From positions 4,216,001-4,280,000 of the forward strand of contig NZ_MVDG02000001.1 in assembly GCF_002008315.2 (NCBI RefSeq): a stretch of 64,000 nt of DNA, given 5' to 3'. Shown piece by piece: positions 52,695-60,965 of this stretch. Position numbers and translations under genes: made by a program. Within the stretch, counting starts at the first letter, position 1, and each line of letters starts with the position of its first letter. The notes under the pieces are model-generated. The model worked only from the letters and a program-made list of their open reading frames with translations. It was not told where the DNA came from and searched no databases. Source of the stretch: Arthrobacter sp. KBS0703. Lineage in GTDB: Bacteria > Actinomycetota > Actinomycetes > Actinomycetales > Micrococcaceae.

Positions 52695-52795
52695 TCGAAG
52701 TGGTCGATATGCCGAGTATTCACCTGAGGCACCCCGCCGCGAAAGGGAGGGTTGCCGACCGGCCAGTCAGGGCTTGGCGCCGGTTCTCATTACTC
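52695..52795 (-). promoter_or_regulatory. SAM-IV-like riboswitch
   Basis: Read towards the metZ operon, conserved segments of the actinobacterial SAM-IV class appear in order: ATGAGAACCGGCGCCAAGCC, then GGCCGGTCGGCAACCCTCC, then GGCGGGGTGCCTCAGGTGAA. The element ends about 30 bases before the DUF1737 start codon, a distance that allows control of translation. S-adenosylmethionine should reduce expression of the operon. The classification comes from remembered consensus, not from a covariance search. Confidence 0.8.
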
Positions 52796-52812
52796 CCCAA
52801 AAACGTAACACC

Positions 52813-52840
52813 GACGACGGCGGCGCGCACCGCCGTCGTC
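52813..52840. repeat. 10-bp stem hairpin in the divergent region
   Basis: gacgacggcg (52813-52822) and cgccgtcgtc (52831-52840) form a perfect stem with an 8-base loop, upstream of the riboswitch and between the two divergent operons. No T-run follows on either strand. Confidence 0.6.
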
Positions 52841-52868
52841 GTCATGTTGCGTAACGCATCAAACAGCA

Positions 52869-52927
52869 ACGCGGGGTCACTTACGGCCCAATCGAGGCTG
52901 CGGAAGCGGCCGTAAGTGACCCCGCGT
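52869..52927. repeat. perfect 20-bp inverted repeat between divergent sulfur operons
   Basis: The left arm acgcggggtcacttacggcc (52869-52888) and right arm ggccgtaagtgaccccgcgt (52908-52927) are exact complements with a 19-base centre. It lies about 80 bases before the monooxygenase start. It may be a protein-binding operator, a cruciform or a member of the palindromic repeat family seen elsewhere (cattt/cactt-acggccc core). Confidence 0.85.
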
Positions 52928-53004
52928 CGCGGTAACAATGCCGCCGCCCGGGAGGATAATGACGGGAGATGAACCACCGTAACGCCGGATGAAACCAGGC
53001 AACA

Positions 53005-54333
53005 GTGAACGAGTCGAACCGCAATACAGTCAGTCCCATGCTGCACTTTGGATGGTTTGTGGGCCACGGTTTCGGAGTCCAGGGCTGGGGGACGCCGGGC
53101 TACGGGATCGGATACGACTGGAAGAAACCCGCGCTGTACCAGCACGCCGTGCGGGAGTTCGAGCGGGCGGGCCTGGACCTGTTCATCATCGAGGACTCCC
53201 TCACGGTGCCGGACACGTACGGCGGCAGTGCCGAGGTGTCCCTGGCGCAGGCGTCCTTTGCCCCGAAGCACGATCCGCTCGCGCTGGTGCCGTACCTGCT
53301 GTCCGCCACGGAGCACCTCGGGATCGTGCCCACCGTCAGCGCCTCCTTCTACCCGCCGTTCACCGCGGCCCGGCTCCTGGCCACGCTGCAGCACCTCTCC
53401 AACGGGCAGCTCGGCTGGAACGTCGTGACCTCGGGCAGCGACCTGGCCGCGCAGAACTTCGGCCTGGACCAGCAGATCGAACACGACCTCCGGTACGAGA
53501 AGGCGGAGGAGTTTGTGGACGTCGTGCGGAAGCTCTGGCGCAGCTGGGCGCCGGACGCCATCGTGGAGGACGCCGGGGCCGGGATCTTCGCGGACCATAC
53601 AAGGGTCCACCCCATCAACCACAGCGGCGAGTTCTTCAAGGTCCGCGGCCCGCTGAACACGGCACCGCTGCCGGAGGAGCCCGTGCTGGTGCAGGCCGGC
53701 GCCTCCCCGCGGGGCAAGGCCTTCGCCGGAGGCAACGCGGACGTGGCGATCGCCCTGGCCCGCGGTGCCGACGGCATGAAGGCGTACCGCGACTCCATCC
53801 GCTCCGAGGCCGCGGCCGCCGGCCGGAACCCCGACGACGTCAAGGTCCTCTTCGTCCTCAAACCCACGGTGGTGGGATCCCGGGCCGAGGCTGAGGAGCT
53901 CCGGGCCGCGCGCCGGGAGCTCACGCAGCGGGACATCGACAGCCAGCTCAACTCCATCTCCTACCTCTCCGTGATCGATTTCAAGCAGTTCGACCTCGAC
54001 GCACCGCTCCCGGAGCTCACCACCAACAGCAACCAGGGCACCCTGGACCACTTCGCCAAGTCCGGTCCGCCCGGCTCCACGCTGCGCCAGCTCCTGCAGG
54101 CCAGGAGCGGCGGCGCGGGCGACAGCATCATCGGCACCGCCGAGGAAATCGCCGACCACCTTGAGGAGACCGGGGCGGCGGTGGGCGGGGACGGCTTCCT
54201 GTTCTCCGGCTTCGTGGACCCTGCCACCGTGCACGGCGTGCTGGACAAACTGGCGCCGGTGCTGCGCCGCCGGGGGCTGCTCCGCACAAGCTACGGCGAC
54301 GGCGGGTTCCGCCGGAACCTGCTGGACTTCTAG
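53005..54333 (+). CDS. NtaA/SnaA/DszA-type flavin-dependent monooxygenase
   Basis: A 442-residue two-component LLM monooxygenase. Family motifs are GFGVQGWGTPGYGIGYDWKK, FIIEDSLTVPDTYGG, the long QLGWNVVTSGSDLAAQNFGL block of the NtaA subgroup, LVQAGASPRGKAFAGGNADV, and the C-terminal DGFLFSGFVDPA. Such enzymes take FMNH2 from a separate reductase and oxygenate C-N, C-S or similar bonds (nitrilotriacetate, dibenzothiophene sulfone, dimethyl sulfide). No reductase gene is nearby. The GTG at 53005 begins a three-gene operon with the lyase homologue (4-bp gap) and the PLP enzyme. The substrate is unknown; a sulfur compound is suggested by the context. Confidence 0.88.
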   Translation: MNESNRNTVSPMLHFGWFVGHGFGVQGWGTPGYGIGYDWKKPALYQHAVREFERAGLDLFIIEDSLTVPDTYGGSAEVSLAQASFAPKHDPLALVPYLLSATEHLGIVPTVSASFYPPFTAARLLATLQHLSNGQLGWNVVTSGSDLAAQNFGLDQQIEHDLRYEKAEEFVDVVRKLWRSWAPDAIVEDAGAGIFADHTRVHPINHSGEFFKVRGPLNTAPLPEEPVLVQAGASPRGKAFAGGNADVAIALARGADGMKAYRDSIRSEAAAAGRNPDDVKVLFVLKPTVVGSRAEAEELRAARRELTQRDIDSQLNSISYLSVIDFKQFDLDAPLPELTTNSNQGTLDHFAKSGPPGSTLRQLLQARSGGAGDSIIGTAEEIADHLEETGAAVGGDGFLFSGFVDPATVHGVLDKLAPVLRRRGLLRTSYGDGGFRRNLLDF

Positions 54334-54337
54334 CGCG

Positions 54338-55988
54338 ATGGACGGGGCCAGAGCTTCCGAAGACCTCCGGCCGGGCACTCGGCCGGCTGCTTTCCTGATC
54401 GGCACGGCGCATATCCGGGCGGAGGAGGTGGCCAGGGCCGCGGCGGATCCGGCAGTCGAGGTTGTCCTGAGCGCCGACGCCCTGGAGCTGATGGGGCTGT
54501 CCCGCGATGTGGTCCAGGCGGCCATCGACTCCGGCCACAAGGTGTACGGGCTCAACACCCTGCTCGGCTCCGGCCGGGACACCGCCGTCGAGGAGGCATC
54601 CATCCTCGACTACCAGATCCAGGTGATCCGGTACCACCACAGCGGCGTGGGAGCACTGCTGGCCCGCGACGAGGTGCGCGCCGTGATCCTGACCAGGCTC
54701 ATCGGCTTCACCCGCGGCGGTTCGGGAGTCCGCCCGGACACGGCCCGGTTCTATGCCGAACTGCTCAACAGGGGGGTGGTTCCGGCCATTCCGCGTGACG
54801 GTTCCGTGGGCTCATCGGACCTGACGCAGCTGGCCGCGGTGGCCGCCGTCGCCATCGGCGAAGGGCAGGCGCTCGCAGAGGACGGCACCGTCGTGACCGG
54901 TGCCGAGGCGCTCGCCCGGGCAGGGTTGGAACCGCTGGTCCTGGCACCGGGCGAGGCCCTCGCGCTGGTCAGCGCCAACGCGTACTCCATCGGCGCGGGC
55001 GCACTCCAGTTCGGCCGGCTCCTGCGGCTCGCCGACCTCGCAGACACCGCGCTCGCGCTGTCCCTGGAGGCCACCGCAAGGTACGACGGCGGCGGGAACC
55101 TCAGCCCGTTTTCGCCTGCGGTGCAGGCGGCCAAGGCCGTGGACGGCCAAAGGGTTTCGGCCGCCAAGGTCCGGTGCCTGCTGCGGGGCGGCTGGCTGGA
55201 GGACCCGCGGCGCGAAGCCTCGGTGCAGGACGCCCTGTCCTTCCGCGCGGCACCGCAGACGCACGGGGCGTTCAGGGCCCAGGTGACGGCGCTCGCCGAG
55301 GCGCTGGAGGTGGAACTCAACGGCCGCGGCGACAATCCTCTGACGGACCTGGTGTCCGGCCGGATGGTCTCCGGCGGAAATTTCCAGCCGATGCAGCTTG
55401 CCCTGGCCTTCGAAGCGCTGCGGCTGGGACTGGCGCACGTGGGGATCAGCAGCGAGCGGCGGATTGCGAAGCTCTATCCGCCGCAGCGGCTTATCAGGCA
55501 GCTCAACCTGGAGGCCGCGCGGAGCGGCACCCCGCTGGCGGCCGAGGACCTTCCCGGCCTGCTGTGGTATTCGGCCGCGGGGCTGCTGGCCGAACTCAAG
55601 TTCCTCGCCGCCCCGGCAACGCTCGGCGCCCCGACCCTCTCTGCCGACGTGGAGGACCACTCCACCCTGGCGCCGCTGGCCCTCCAGCAGCTGGAACGGG
55701 CGGTGGAAACCGCGGGAAGCTGCTGACCATCGAGGCATTGACGGCCGCGTACCTCCTGGCCGAGGCGCAGGGCGCGGAGGCCGGAGGAAGCCAGTCCGCG
55801 GGCGAGGCGAGGCCGCTCGGCAGGGGACGGGCGCCGTCGTCGACCGCCTCGCCGTGCTGCTGGCGGAACAGTTGCCGGCGGCGGTGTTGGCTGACAGGGC
55901 CAGGGACGAGCTGGGGGAGCTGATTTCCGGGCTGCCCGAGCTGCGCACGCCGGCCCCCGAGGACGACGATGTGAGAGGAGAGGCATGA
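54338..55988 (+). CDS. aromatic amino-acid lyase homologue without MIO triad; two frame errors
   Basis: A protein of about 550 residues with the fold of histidine/phenylalanine ammonia lyases: YGLNTLLGSGRDTAV, a middle VSANAYSIGAGALQF, LNGRGDNPLTDLVSGRMVSG and GNFQPMQLALAFE. In true HAL/PAL the region GSVGASGDL cyclises to the MIO cofactor; here it reads GSVGSSDL, one residue shorter and without Ala-Ser-Gly. MIO-free lyases such as ergothionase exist in this superfamily. Near 55715 and 55825 one G appears missing in short G-runs; restoring both joins RKLLTIEALTAAYLLAEAQ to GTGAVVDRLAVLLAEQLPAA, and the gene then ends at 55988, overlapping the next ATG. It is the middle gene of the monooxygenase operon. 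Confidence 0.75.
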
Positions 55989-57034
55989 GCACCGTGACCG
56001 GCCAAAACCGGCCGCCCAGGCATGCGGCGCCCGCGCTGGACCTTGCGGCCGACGCCGGGGCTGTCCTGGCGCAGGTGGGCAACACGCCCCTGGTCCCCCT
56101 GGACGTTCTCAGCCGCGGGCTGGGCAGCAAGGTCTTCGTGAAGCTGGAATCGGAGAATCCCGGCGGCTCCATCAAGGACCGGACCGCGCTGAGCATGGTC
56201 CGGGCGGCCGAGCGCAGCGGGCAACTGCAGCCCGGCGGAACCATCGTGGAGAGCACGTCCGGGAACACGGGGATCGGGCTGGCGCTGATCGGGGCGCTGA
56301 CCGGCCATCCGGTGGTGGTGGTGACCGGAGACTCCATTTCCGCCGAAAAGCTGGAGCTGCTGCACCGGTACGGCGCCCGCGTGGTGTTCACGGACTGGAC
56401 CGCACCCTCGGATTCGCCGGCCAACGCCAGGGCCGTCGCCGCCCGCATCACCGCGGAAACGCCGGGAGCCTGGCGGCCACTGCAGTTCGACAACCCCGCC
56501 AATCCGCAGGCGCACTACGAGGGCACCGCTCCCGAAATCTGGGAACAGACGGCCGGAAGGGTGACGCACTTCGTGGCCGGAGTGGGAACCGGCGGCACCA
56601 TCACCGGGAACGGCCGGTACCTGAAGGAGAAATCGGCCGGGCATGTGGAGGTGATCGGCGCGGACCCGTACGGCTCGGTGTACAGCGGCGGGCACCCGGG
56701 CCAGATCCTGGTGGACGGCGTCGGCAATTCCTGGCCCAAGCCGGACTGGCCGAGGGTCTTTGACCGCAGCCTGCTGGACCGGTTCCTTCGGATTCCCAAC
56801 GACGAGGTGTACACCACCGTGCACCGGCTTCTCAACGAGGAGGGCCTGTCCCTGGGGCCGTCATCCGGGCTGACCGTGGCAGCGGCCCTCCGGGTGGCGC
56901 GGGCGGCGCCGCACGGGTCCGTGGTGGTGGCCATAGCCCCCGACACGGGCAGCAACTACCTGAGCAAGGCCTTCAACCCGGAGTGGCTGGCGGACAACCA
57001 CATCCGCCTTGCCACGGACACTGCCGAGGACTGA
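55985..57034 (+). CDS. PLP-dependent cysteine synthase-like enzyme
   Basis: A 349-residue fold-type II PLP enzyme (CysK/CysM/CBS core). VGNTPLVPLDVLS is the N-terminal signature; ENPGGSIKDRTAL carries the PLP Lys; STSGNTGIGLALIGALTGH is the substrate loop; VAGVGTGGTITGNGRYLKE binds the phosphate. The first 30 residues are an extra tail. It does not match CysK length (about 310), and the loop VYSGGHPGQI with HRLLNEEGLSLGPSSGLTVA resembles secondary CysK-like enzymes of biosynthetic or scavenging operons. A beta-replacement or beta-elimination reaction on a sulfur amino acid is expected. The ATG overlaps the end of the lyase gene. Confidence 0.88.
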   Translation: MSTVTGQNRPPRHAAPALDLAADAGAVLAQVGNTPLVPLDVLSRGLGSKVFVKLESENPGGSIKDRTALSMVRAAERSGQLQPGGTIVESTSGNTGIGLALIGALTGHPVVVVTGDSISAEKLELLHRYGARVVFTDWTAPSDSPANARAVAARITAETPGAWRPLQFDNPANPQAHYEGTAPEIWEQTAGRVTHFVAGVGTGGTITGNGRYLKEKSAGHVEVIGADPYGSVYSGGHPGQILVDGVGNSWPKPDWPRVFDRSLLDRFLRIPNDEVYTTVHRLLNEEGLSLGPSSGLTVAAALRVARAAPHGSVVVAIAPDTGSNYLSKAFNPEWLADNHIRLATDTAED

Positions 57035-57080
57035 TCCTTCCGTCCTTCGGTGCCGGCCGGTCTTTCGGTGCCGGCCGGAG

Positions 57081-58172
57081 TCAGGAACCGCTGGGAGCGG
57101 CCTCGCTTTCCGACTGCGTCCAGGCGTTCCAGTCCAGCGGATGCACGGTGGGGCGGCCCAGGAGATAACCCTGCGCAGCAGCCATCTCGAGGTCCGTCAC
57201 TGCGGCCAGTTCCTCCTGGGTTTCGACGCCCTGCGCTGCCAGAACAGCGCCGATGTGCCGGGCGAGCTCACCCATTGCGGCGGCGCGCAGCCGCTGCCAC
57301 TCGGAGTTTTCGATTCCGTCAATGAACTTGCGGCCCAGCTTGATGATGTCCGGGTGGAGTGCCAGCACCTGGTCCATCGAGGTGAACCCCGCACCGGCTC
57401 CGTCCACGGCGATCCGCAGTCCGCGGCCGCGGAGCGGTGCCAGCGCGGCCGTGAGTGACGCGTACTGATCGGCGGGGACGTTGCCGTTCAGCTCGATGAC
57501 GATCCTGTCCATCGCCAGCTGGGAGTGCTCGAGCAATCCCTGGATCCGAGGATCCATGCATGTGGCGGGAGTGAGGTTCAGGGCGATGAACAGGTGCTCG
57601 GGGACAGCCTGCGCCGCCGTAAGGGCCCGGTGGAGGGCGGCGATTTCAAGGTCAGTGCCGAGGCCCACCGACTGGGCTTCGCTGAACCAGTGGTCAGCGC
57701 TGGCGCCGTCGTCGCTGACGAACCGGGTCAGGGCTTCGACGCCGATCACGTGCCCCGCCGGAATCCGGCGGACAGGCTGGAAGGCAGTCATGAGCATCTT
57801 GTCGCCGAGGACGGCTTCAATGCGGTTCCTGCTGCGCCTGGTAAAGGGAACGGGGGCGGGCGCCTGCAGCGGCTGATCGGCTTGAATACCAGGTGCGCCG
57901 TTATCCGGGGCGTTCGTCAGCGCGGTGGTGGCGGTGAGGTGCTCCAAGAGTGCCTGTTCAGGGCTGTCCGGATGCGCCGCCACGAGTTCGCGCAGTTGGG
58001 TGCGCGTCCATTGGCTGTCCGGTTCGGACTCGGACAGCAGTTCGTCGATGATTTCTTGCGCCTGCCAGCGCACAGTTATGCCACCCACATCCCCCGGCAG
58101 CTTTGCCTGGGCCCCCAGACCCGTGGGTAGTGAGTTTGTCAACGGAGGAAGGGAGGTCTCGTCCCTAGACAT
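57081..58172 (-). CDS. EAL-domain protein, probably catalytically degenerate
   Basis: A 363-residue cytoplasmic protein. The first 120 residues are an Asp/Ala-rich unknown region with a helical MerR/excisionase-like start (VRWQAQEIIDELLSESEPDS). Residues 125-350 are an EAL domain, the cyclic-di-GMP phosphodiesterase fold. The GVEALTRF motif is kept, but DDFGTG reads DGAGAG, IKID reads IKLG, and AEGVE reads AQGVE. At least one metal-binding Asp is lost, so enzyme activity is doubtful and a c-di-GMP sensor or protein-binding role is more likely. It begins at ATG 58172, with an AT-rich promoter region to 58300. Confidence 0.85.
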   Translation of the reverse strand: MSRDETSLPPLTNSLPTGLGAQAKLPGDVGGITVRWQAQEIIDELLSESEPDSQWTRTQLRELVAAHPDSPEQALLEHLTATTALTNAPDNGAPGIQADQPLQAPAPVPFTRRSRNRIEAVLGDKMLMTAFQPVRRIPAGHVIGVEALTRFVSDDGASADHWFSEAQSVGLGTDLEIAALHRALTAAQAVPEHLFIALNLTPATCMDPRIQGLLEHSQLAMDRIVIELNGNVPADQYASLTAALAPLRGRGLRIAVDGAGAGFTSMDQVLALHPDIIKLGRKFIDGIENSEWQRLRAAAMGELARHIGAVLAAQGVETQEELAAVTDLEMAAAQGYLLGRPTVHPLDWNAWTQSESEAAPSGS

Positions 58173-58369
58173 CGGCTATTCCTTTATAGGTTCACGATTC
58201 CGGCTGAGCCCGGAACCGGGCCGTCCTGCCGCTTCGCCGCGGGGCGCTGACGGGATGGCCGTGGTAGAAGCGTACAACGGGAAAGACTGACGTGTCTCAT
58301 TTTTGCGCACTGCGAATTTTGTGCGCTGCGCCGCGTTTGCTCCGCCCGGCCGGCACCGGCATCTGGACG

Positions 58370-59964
58370 CTAGGGCAGGTGCCTGGGCGGGAGATTCTTC
58401 GTGGCAGGGCCCTGGATAACCGTGCCGTCGGTGGCAAAGCGGGAACCATGGCAGGGGCAGTCCCAGCTCAGGTCGGCCGCGTTGAACCCGACGGTGCAGC
58501 CCCTGTCTCTTATACACATCTAGATGTGTATAAGAGACAGGCCGAGACCGCTTCCATTTGGCCGCCCGTGGTGGCGTAGACGGCTGTGGGCTCCCCGCCC
58601 ACGTCTATGACCTTCCCCTCACCCGGAGCCGGCAACGCGGGGCCGCGCCCGCCCGCCGGCTGGATGGGCGCGCCGCCGGTTGGGCGCCCGCGCCGGCCGT
58701 CGGCGCGGCGGCGGAAGGGGCTGGCTGGAGTGCCTCCGTTACCGGGGTGGGCCGGTTGCTGTCGAACACGGCGGTCTCTTATACACATCTAGATGTGTAT
58801 AAGAGACAGGAGGGCGTCCGTGAGGATGATCGCCGCGGCAGTGCCGTTGGTCAGGCCCCACTTCCGCAGGCCGGTGATCACGTGGACGTGGCGGGCATCC
58901 GGCCGCATGAGCCCGACGTACGGCAACCCGTCCACGGGCATGGCGTCCTGCGTTGACCATCGGAATGCCGTCTCGCCGGCGCCGAGGCGGTCCCGGGCGA
59001 AGGCGGCGAGCCGGCCGTACCGTTCGGCGGCGTCGCCGATGTCGGACGCCCGGTGGCCTTCACCGCCGGTGAGCATGTAACCGGTTCCGTCCACATCGAC
59101 GGTCAGGATGGAGCGCATCGGCTCGTCGACGCTGATGAACGACGAACTCCTGAACGCATCATCGACTGGCCCGGTGGCCAGGCTGGCGGTGAGGTATGAG
59201 CGGTGCGCATAACAGCGGGCGTCGAAGGCGCCCCGGTCGGCGAACGGCACATTCGTGGCCACAATGACGTCCCGCGCCCGGACAGAGCCCCGCTCGGTGC
59301 TGACCACGGCCGGTGACCCGTCCTGCAGCGAGACCGCAGGCGACTCCTCGAACACGAAGCTGCCGTCGCCGTGGACGGCGCCCGCCAGGCCCTGAAGGTA
59401 CTTCACCGAGTGGAGCTGTGCCTGGCCGTCGAAGCGGACGCCGCCTTTGACGGAAAAGGGCAAGGGGACATCGGACGTATAGGCGGACGGAAGGCCGAGC
59501 CGGGCCGCGAGGGAGGCTTCGTCGCGCACGCGGGCCAGGGCGTCGTCGGTCTCGGCGTAGGTGTAGTTGTCGACGCGGCGGAAGCCGCAGTCGATGCCTT
59601 CCCCGGCAACCGTGCGTGCAATGTGTTCGATCGCGGCCTGGTTGGCCTCCCCATAGGTGCGGGCGGCGGCTTCTCCGTGGCTGCCGGCCAGCTCCGTGTA
59701 GGCGAGGCGGTGCAGCGAGGTGACTTTCCCGGTGGTGTGTCCGGTGACTCCGGTGCCCACCCGTGCGGCCTCGACCACCGCAACCGTCTGGCCCGCGCGT
59801 TTGAGGGCCAAAGCCGCCGTGAGTCCGGCGATGCCGCCACCGATCACGGCAACGTCGACGTCAATGTCGGCGTCCAGGGAGGCATAGGCGGTGGCCCCTG
59901 CCGTTGCCACCCAGAGGGAAAGGGGCTTGCCCCCGGGTTGCCCATCCGCAGGCCGCTCAACCAC
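58370..59964 (-). CDS. FAD-dependent oxidoreductase with C-terminal Rieske domain, split by two adapters
   Basis: One gene of about 520 residues starting with GTG 59964. The N-terminal DAO-type FAD domain shows VAVIGGGIAGLTAALALKRA, GVTGHTTGKVTSLH and VIVATNVPFADR. The C-terminal Rieske [2Fe-2S] part (GCTVGFNAADLSWDCPCHGS, then the stop at 58372-58370) keeps the second CxxH motif, but the first CxH (normally CTHLG) is missing at the adapter junction 58503-58540. A second adapter at 58772-58809 and a frame change between 58640 and 58700 (loss of a G) break the linker. Rieske-DAO proteins oxidise or demethylate small amines; the substrate is unknown. Confidence 0.85.
58503..58540. other. Nextera mate-pair junction adapter (assembly artefact)
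   Basis: A full 38-bp palindrome inside the Rieske domain. Excising it keeps the reading frame (EAVSA followed by GCTVGF) but leaves out about four residues containing the first Cys and His ligands. Confidence 0.97.
58772..58809. other. Nextera mate-pair junction adapter (one mismatch)
   Basis: 37 of 38 bases match the junction adapter, and the last 36 are exact. It separates the FAD domain (ending TAAAIILTDALL) from the linker (VFDSNRPTPVTEALQPAPS). Neither flanking frame is restored by simple excision, so native codons are also missing. Confidence 0.95.
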
Positions 59965-59981
59965 GGCCCGTGCCCCATCGA

Positions 59982-60137
59982 CTACCTGGCGCGTTCCCGG
60001 GTGTAGGACATGTTCGGTTCACTGCCGCCGTCCTCCTCTATCCACGCCATGAAGTCCGCCAGGGACATGAAGCAGTAGTAGTCGCTGTGCCAGACGATAC
60101 CTTTAATGCGTCCGGGAAGGAACGGGCTTGGAGTTAT
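59982..60137 (-). other. short ORF fragment between the hydrolase and FAD-Rieske genes
   Basis: The frame ending at TAG 59984-59982 reads GRIKGIVWHSDYYCFMSLAD and then FMAWIEEDGGSEPNMSYTRE. It looks protein-like and could belong to an operon with the FAD-Rieske gene 17 bp downstream. No good start codon precedes it: the only in-frame ATG gives 28 residues, and the upstream part overlaps the hydrolase's last codons. It may be a truncated gene or a small gene with a lost base. It is not recognised. Confidence 0.4.
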
Positions 60138-60916
60138 GCGTTGGCCGGGCGTGCGCGGCGGATCGGGAACAGCGTCTGCGGCGACCCTGCAGCACCAAGG
60201 AACTTGAGGATGAGGGCGGTGGCGGCGTCCGGCTGCTCGAGTGGAAGCGCGTGCGATGCGCCCGGTACGACGGCGAGCTGGCCCTCAGGCAGCGCTTCGT
60301 AGAGGGCGACGGTGTGGGTCAGCGAGACGAGGTCGTCGTCGCCGGACAACACGAGCACCGGACTGCCGATCTGCGAGACGTCCGCGGCGGTGAGTGTCGG
60401 CTCTGCGGAGAACATCGCGAGACTCTTCCTAAAGACCTCATCCAGGTGTTCCGCGCCGTCAGGGGAGCGTTCGATGTAGGCCCTGCCCAGTTCCTTTGCC
60501 ATCGGCGAATCGGGGTCCATCTCCACGGGCACCATGCCGTCATAGTGGAAGTTCGCCCCGATGACCACCATCTTCCGAACCAGGTCGGGCCGCTGCAAGG
60601 CGACGAGCAGGGCGATGATCCCGCCGTCGCTCCAGCCCACCAGGTGGGCCGCCCCGCCCACTACCTTTTCCAGCACGCCGATGGTTTCGGCAGCCATGTC
60701 CGCGTAGTGGAAGTCGGCGTCGGAGTCTGCCGTATAGCCGTGGCCGCGGCGGTCGAAGGCGACAACGCGGTAGCTTTCGGAGAGGTCGCGCCCGATGCTG
60801 TTGAGTAGCTCGTCACTGTTGCTCAGGCCACCGTGCAGCAGTAGCAGCGGTGGGCCTGAACCGCCACGGTCTTCGACCCATGTCGGGTGCCCGTCGATTT
60901 CCACTGTGCTGGCCAT
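60134..60916 (-). CDS. alpha/beta-hydrolase
   Basis: A 260-residue hydrolase. The oxyanion-hole segment LLLLHGGLSN and FDRRGHGYTADSD are typical of this fold. The nucleophile elbow is GWSDGG, the acid is in VLVLSGDDDLV and the catalytic His in PGASHALPLEQP. A lid region of about 45 residues lies between strands 6 and 7. Natural substrates of this large group (esters, epoxides, haloalkanes, C-C bonds) cannot be read from sequence. The stop overlaps the frame of the short ORF fragment before the FAD-Rieske gene. Confidence 0.9.
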   Translation of the reverse strand: MASTVEIDGHPTWVEDRGGSGPPLLLLHGGLSNSDELLNSIGRDLSESYRVVAFDRRGHGYTADSDADFHYADMAAETIGVLEKVVGGAAHLVGWSDGGIIALLVALQRPDLVRKMVVIGANFHYDGMVPVEMDPDSPMAKELGRAYIERSPDGAEHLDEVFRKSLAMFSAEPTLTAADVSQIGSPVLVLSGDDDLVSLTHTVALYEALPEGQLAVVPGASHALPLEQPDAATALILKFLGAAGSPQTLFPIRRARPANA

Positions 60917-60965
60917 GGTTCGCTATTTTCCTCCGGGCCGGCCAGCACCACAACGGCAGGCGTGC

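Noticed and set aside
57042..57078. Direct repeat tctttcggtgccggccgg after the cysteine-synthase-like gene
   Set aside because: Two short adjacent copies only, overlapping by one base. No hairpin with T-run and no other copies seen, so no function is claimed.
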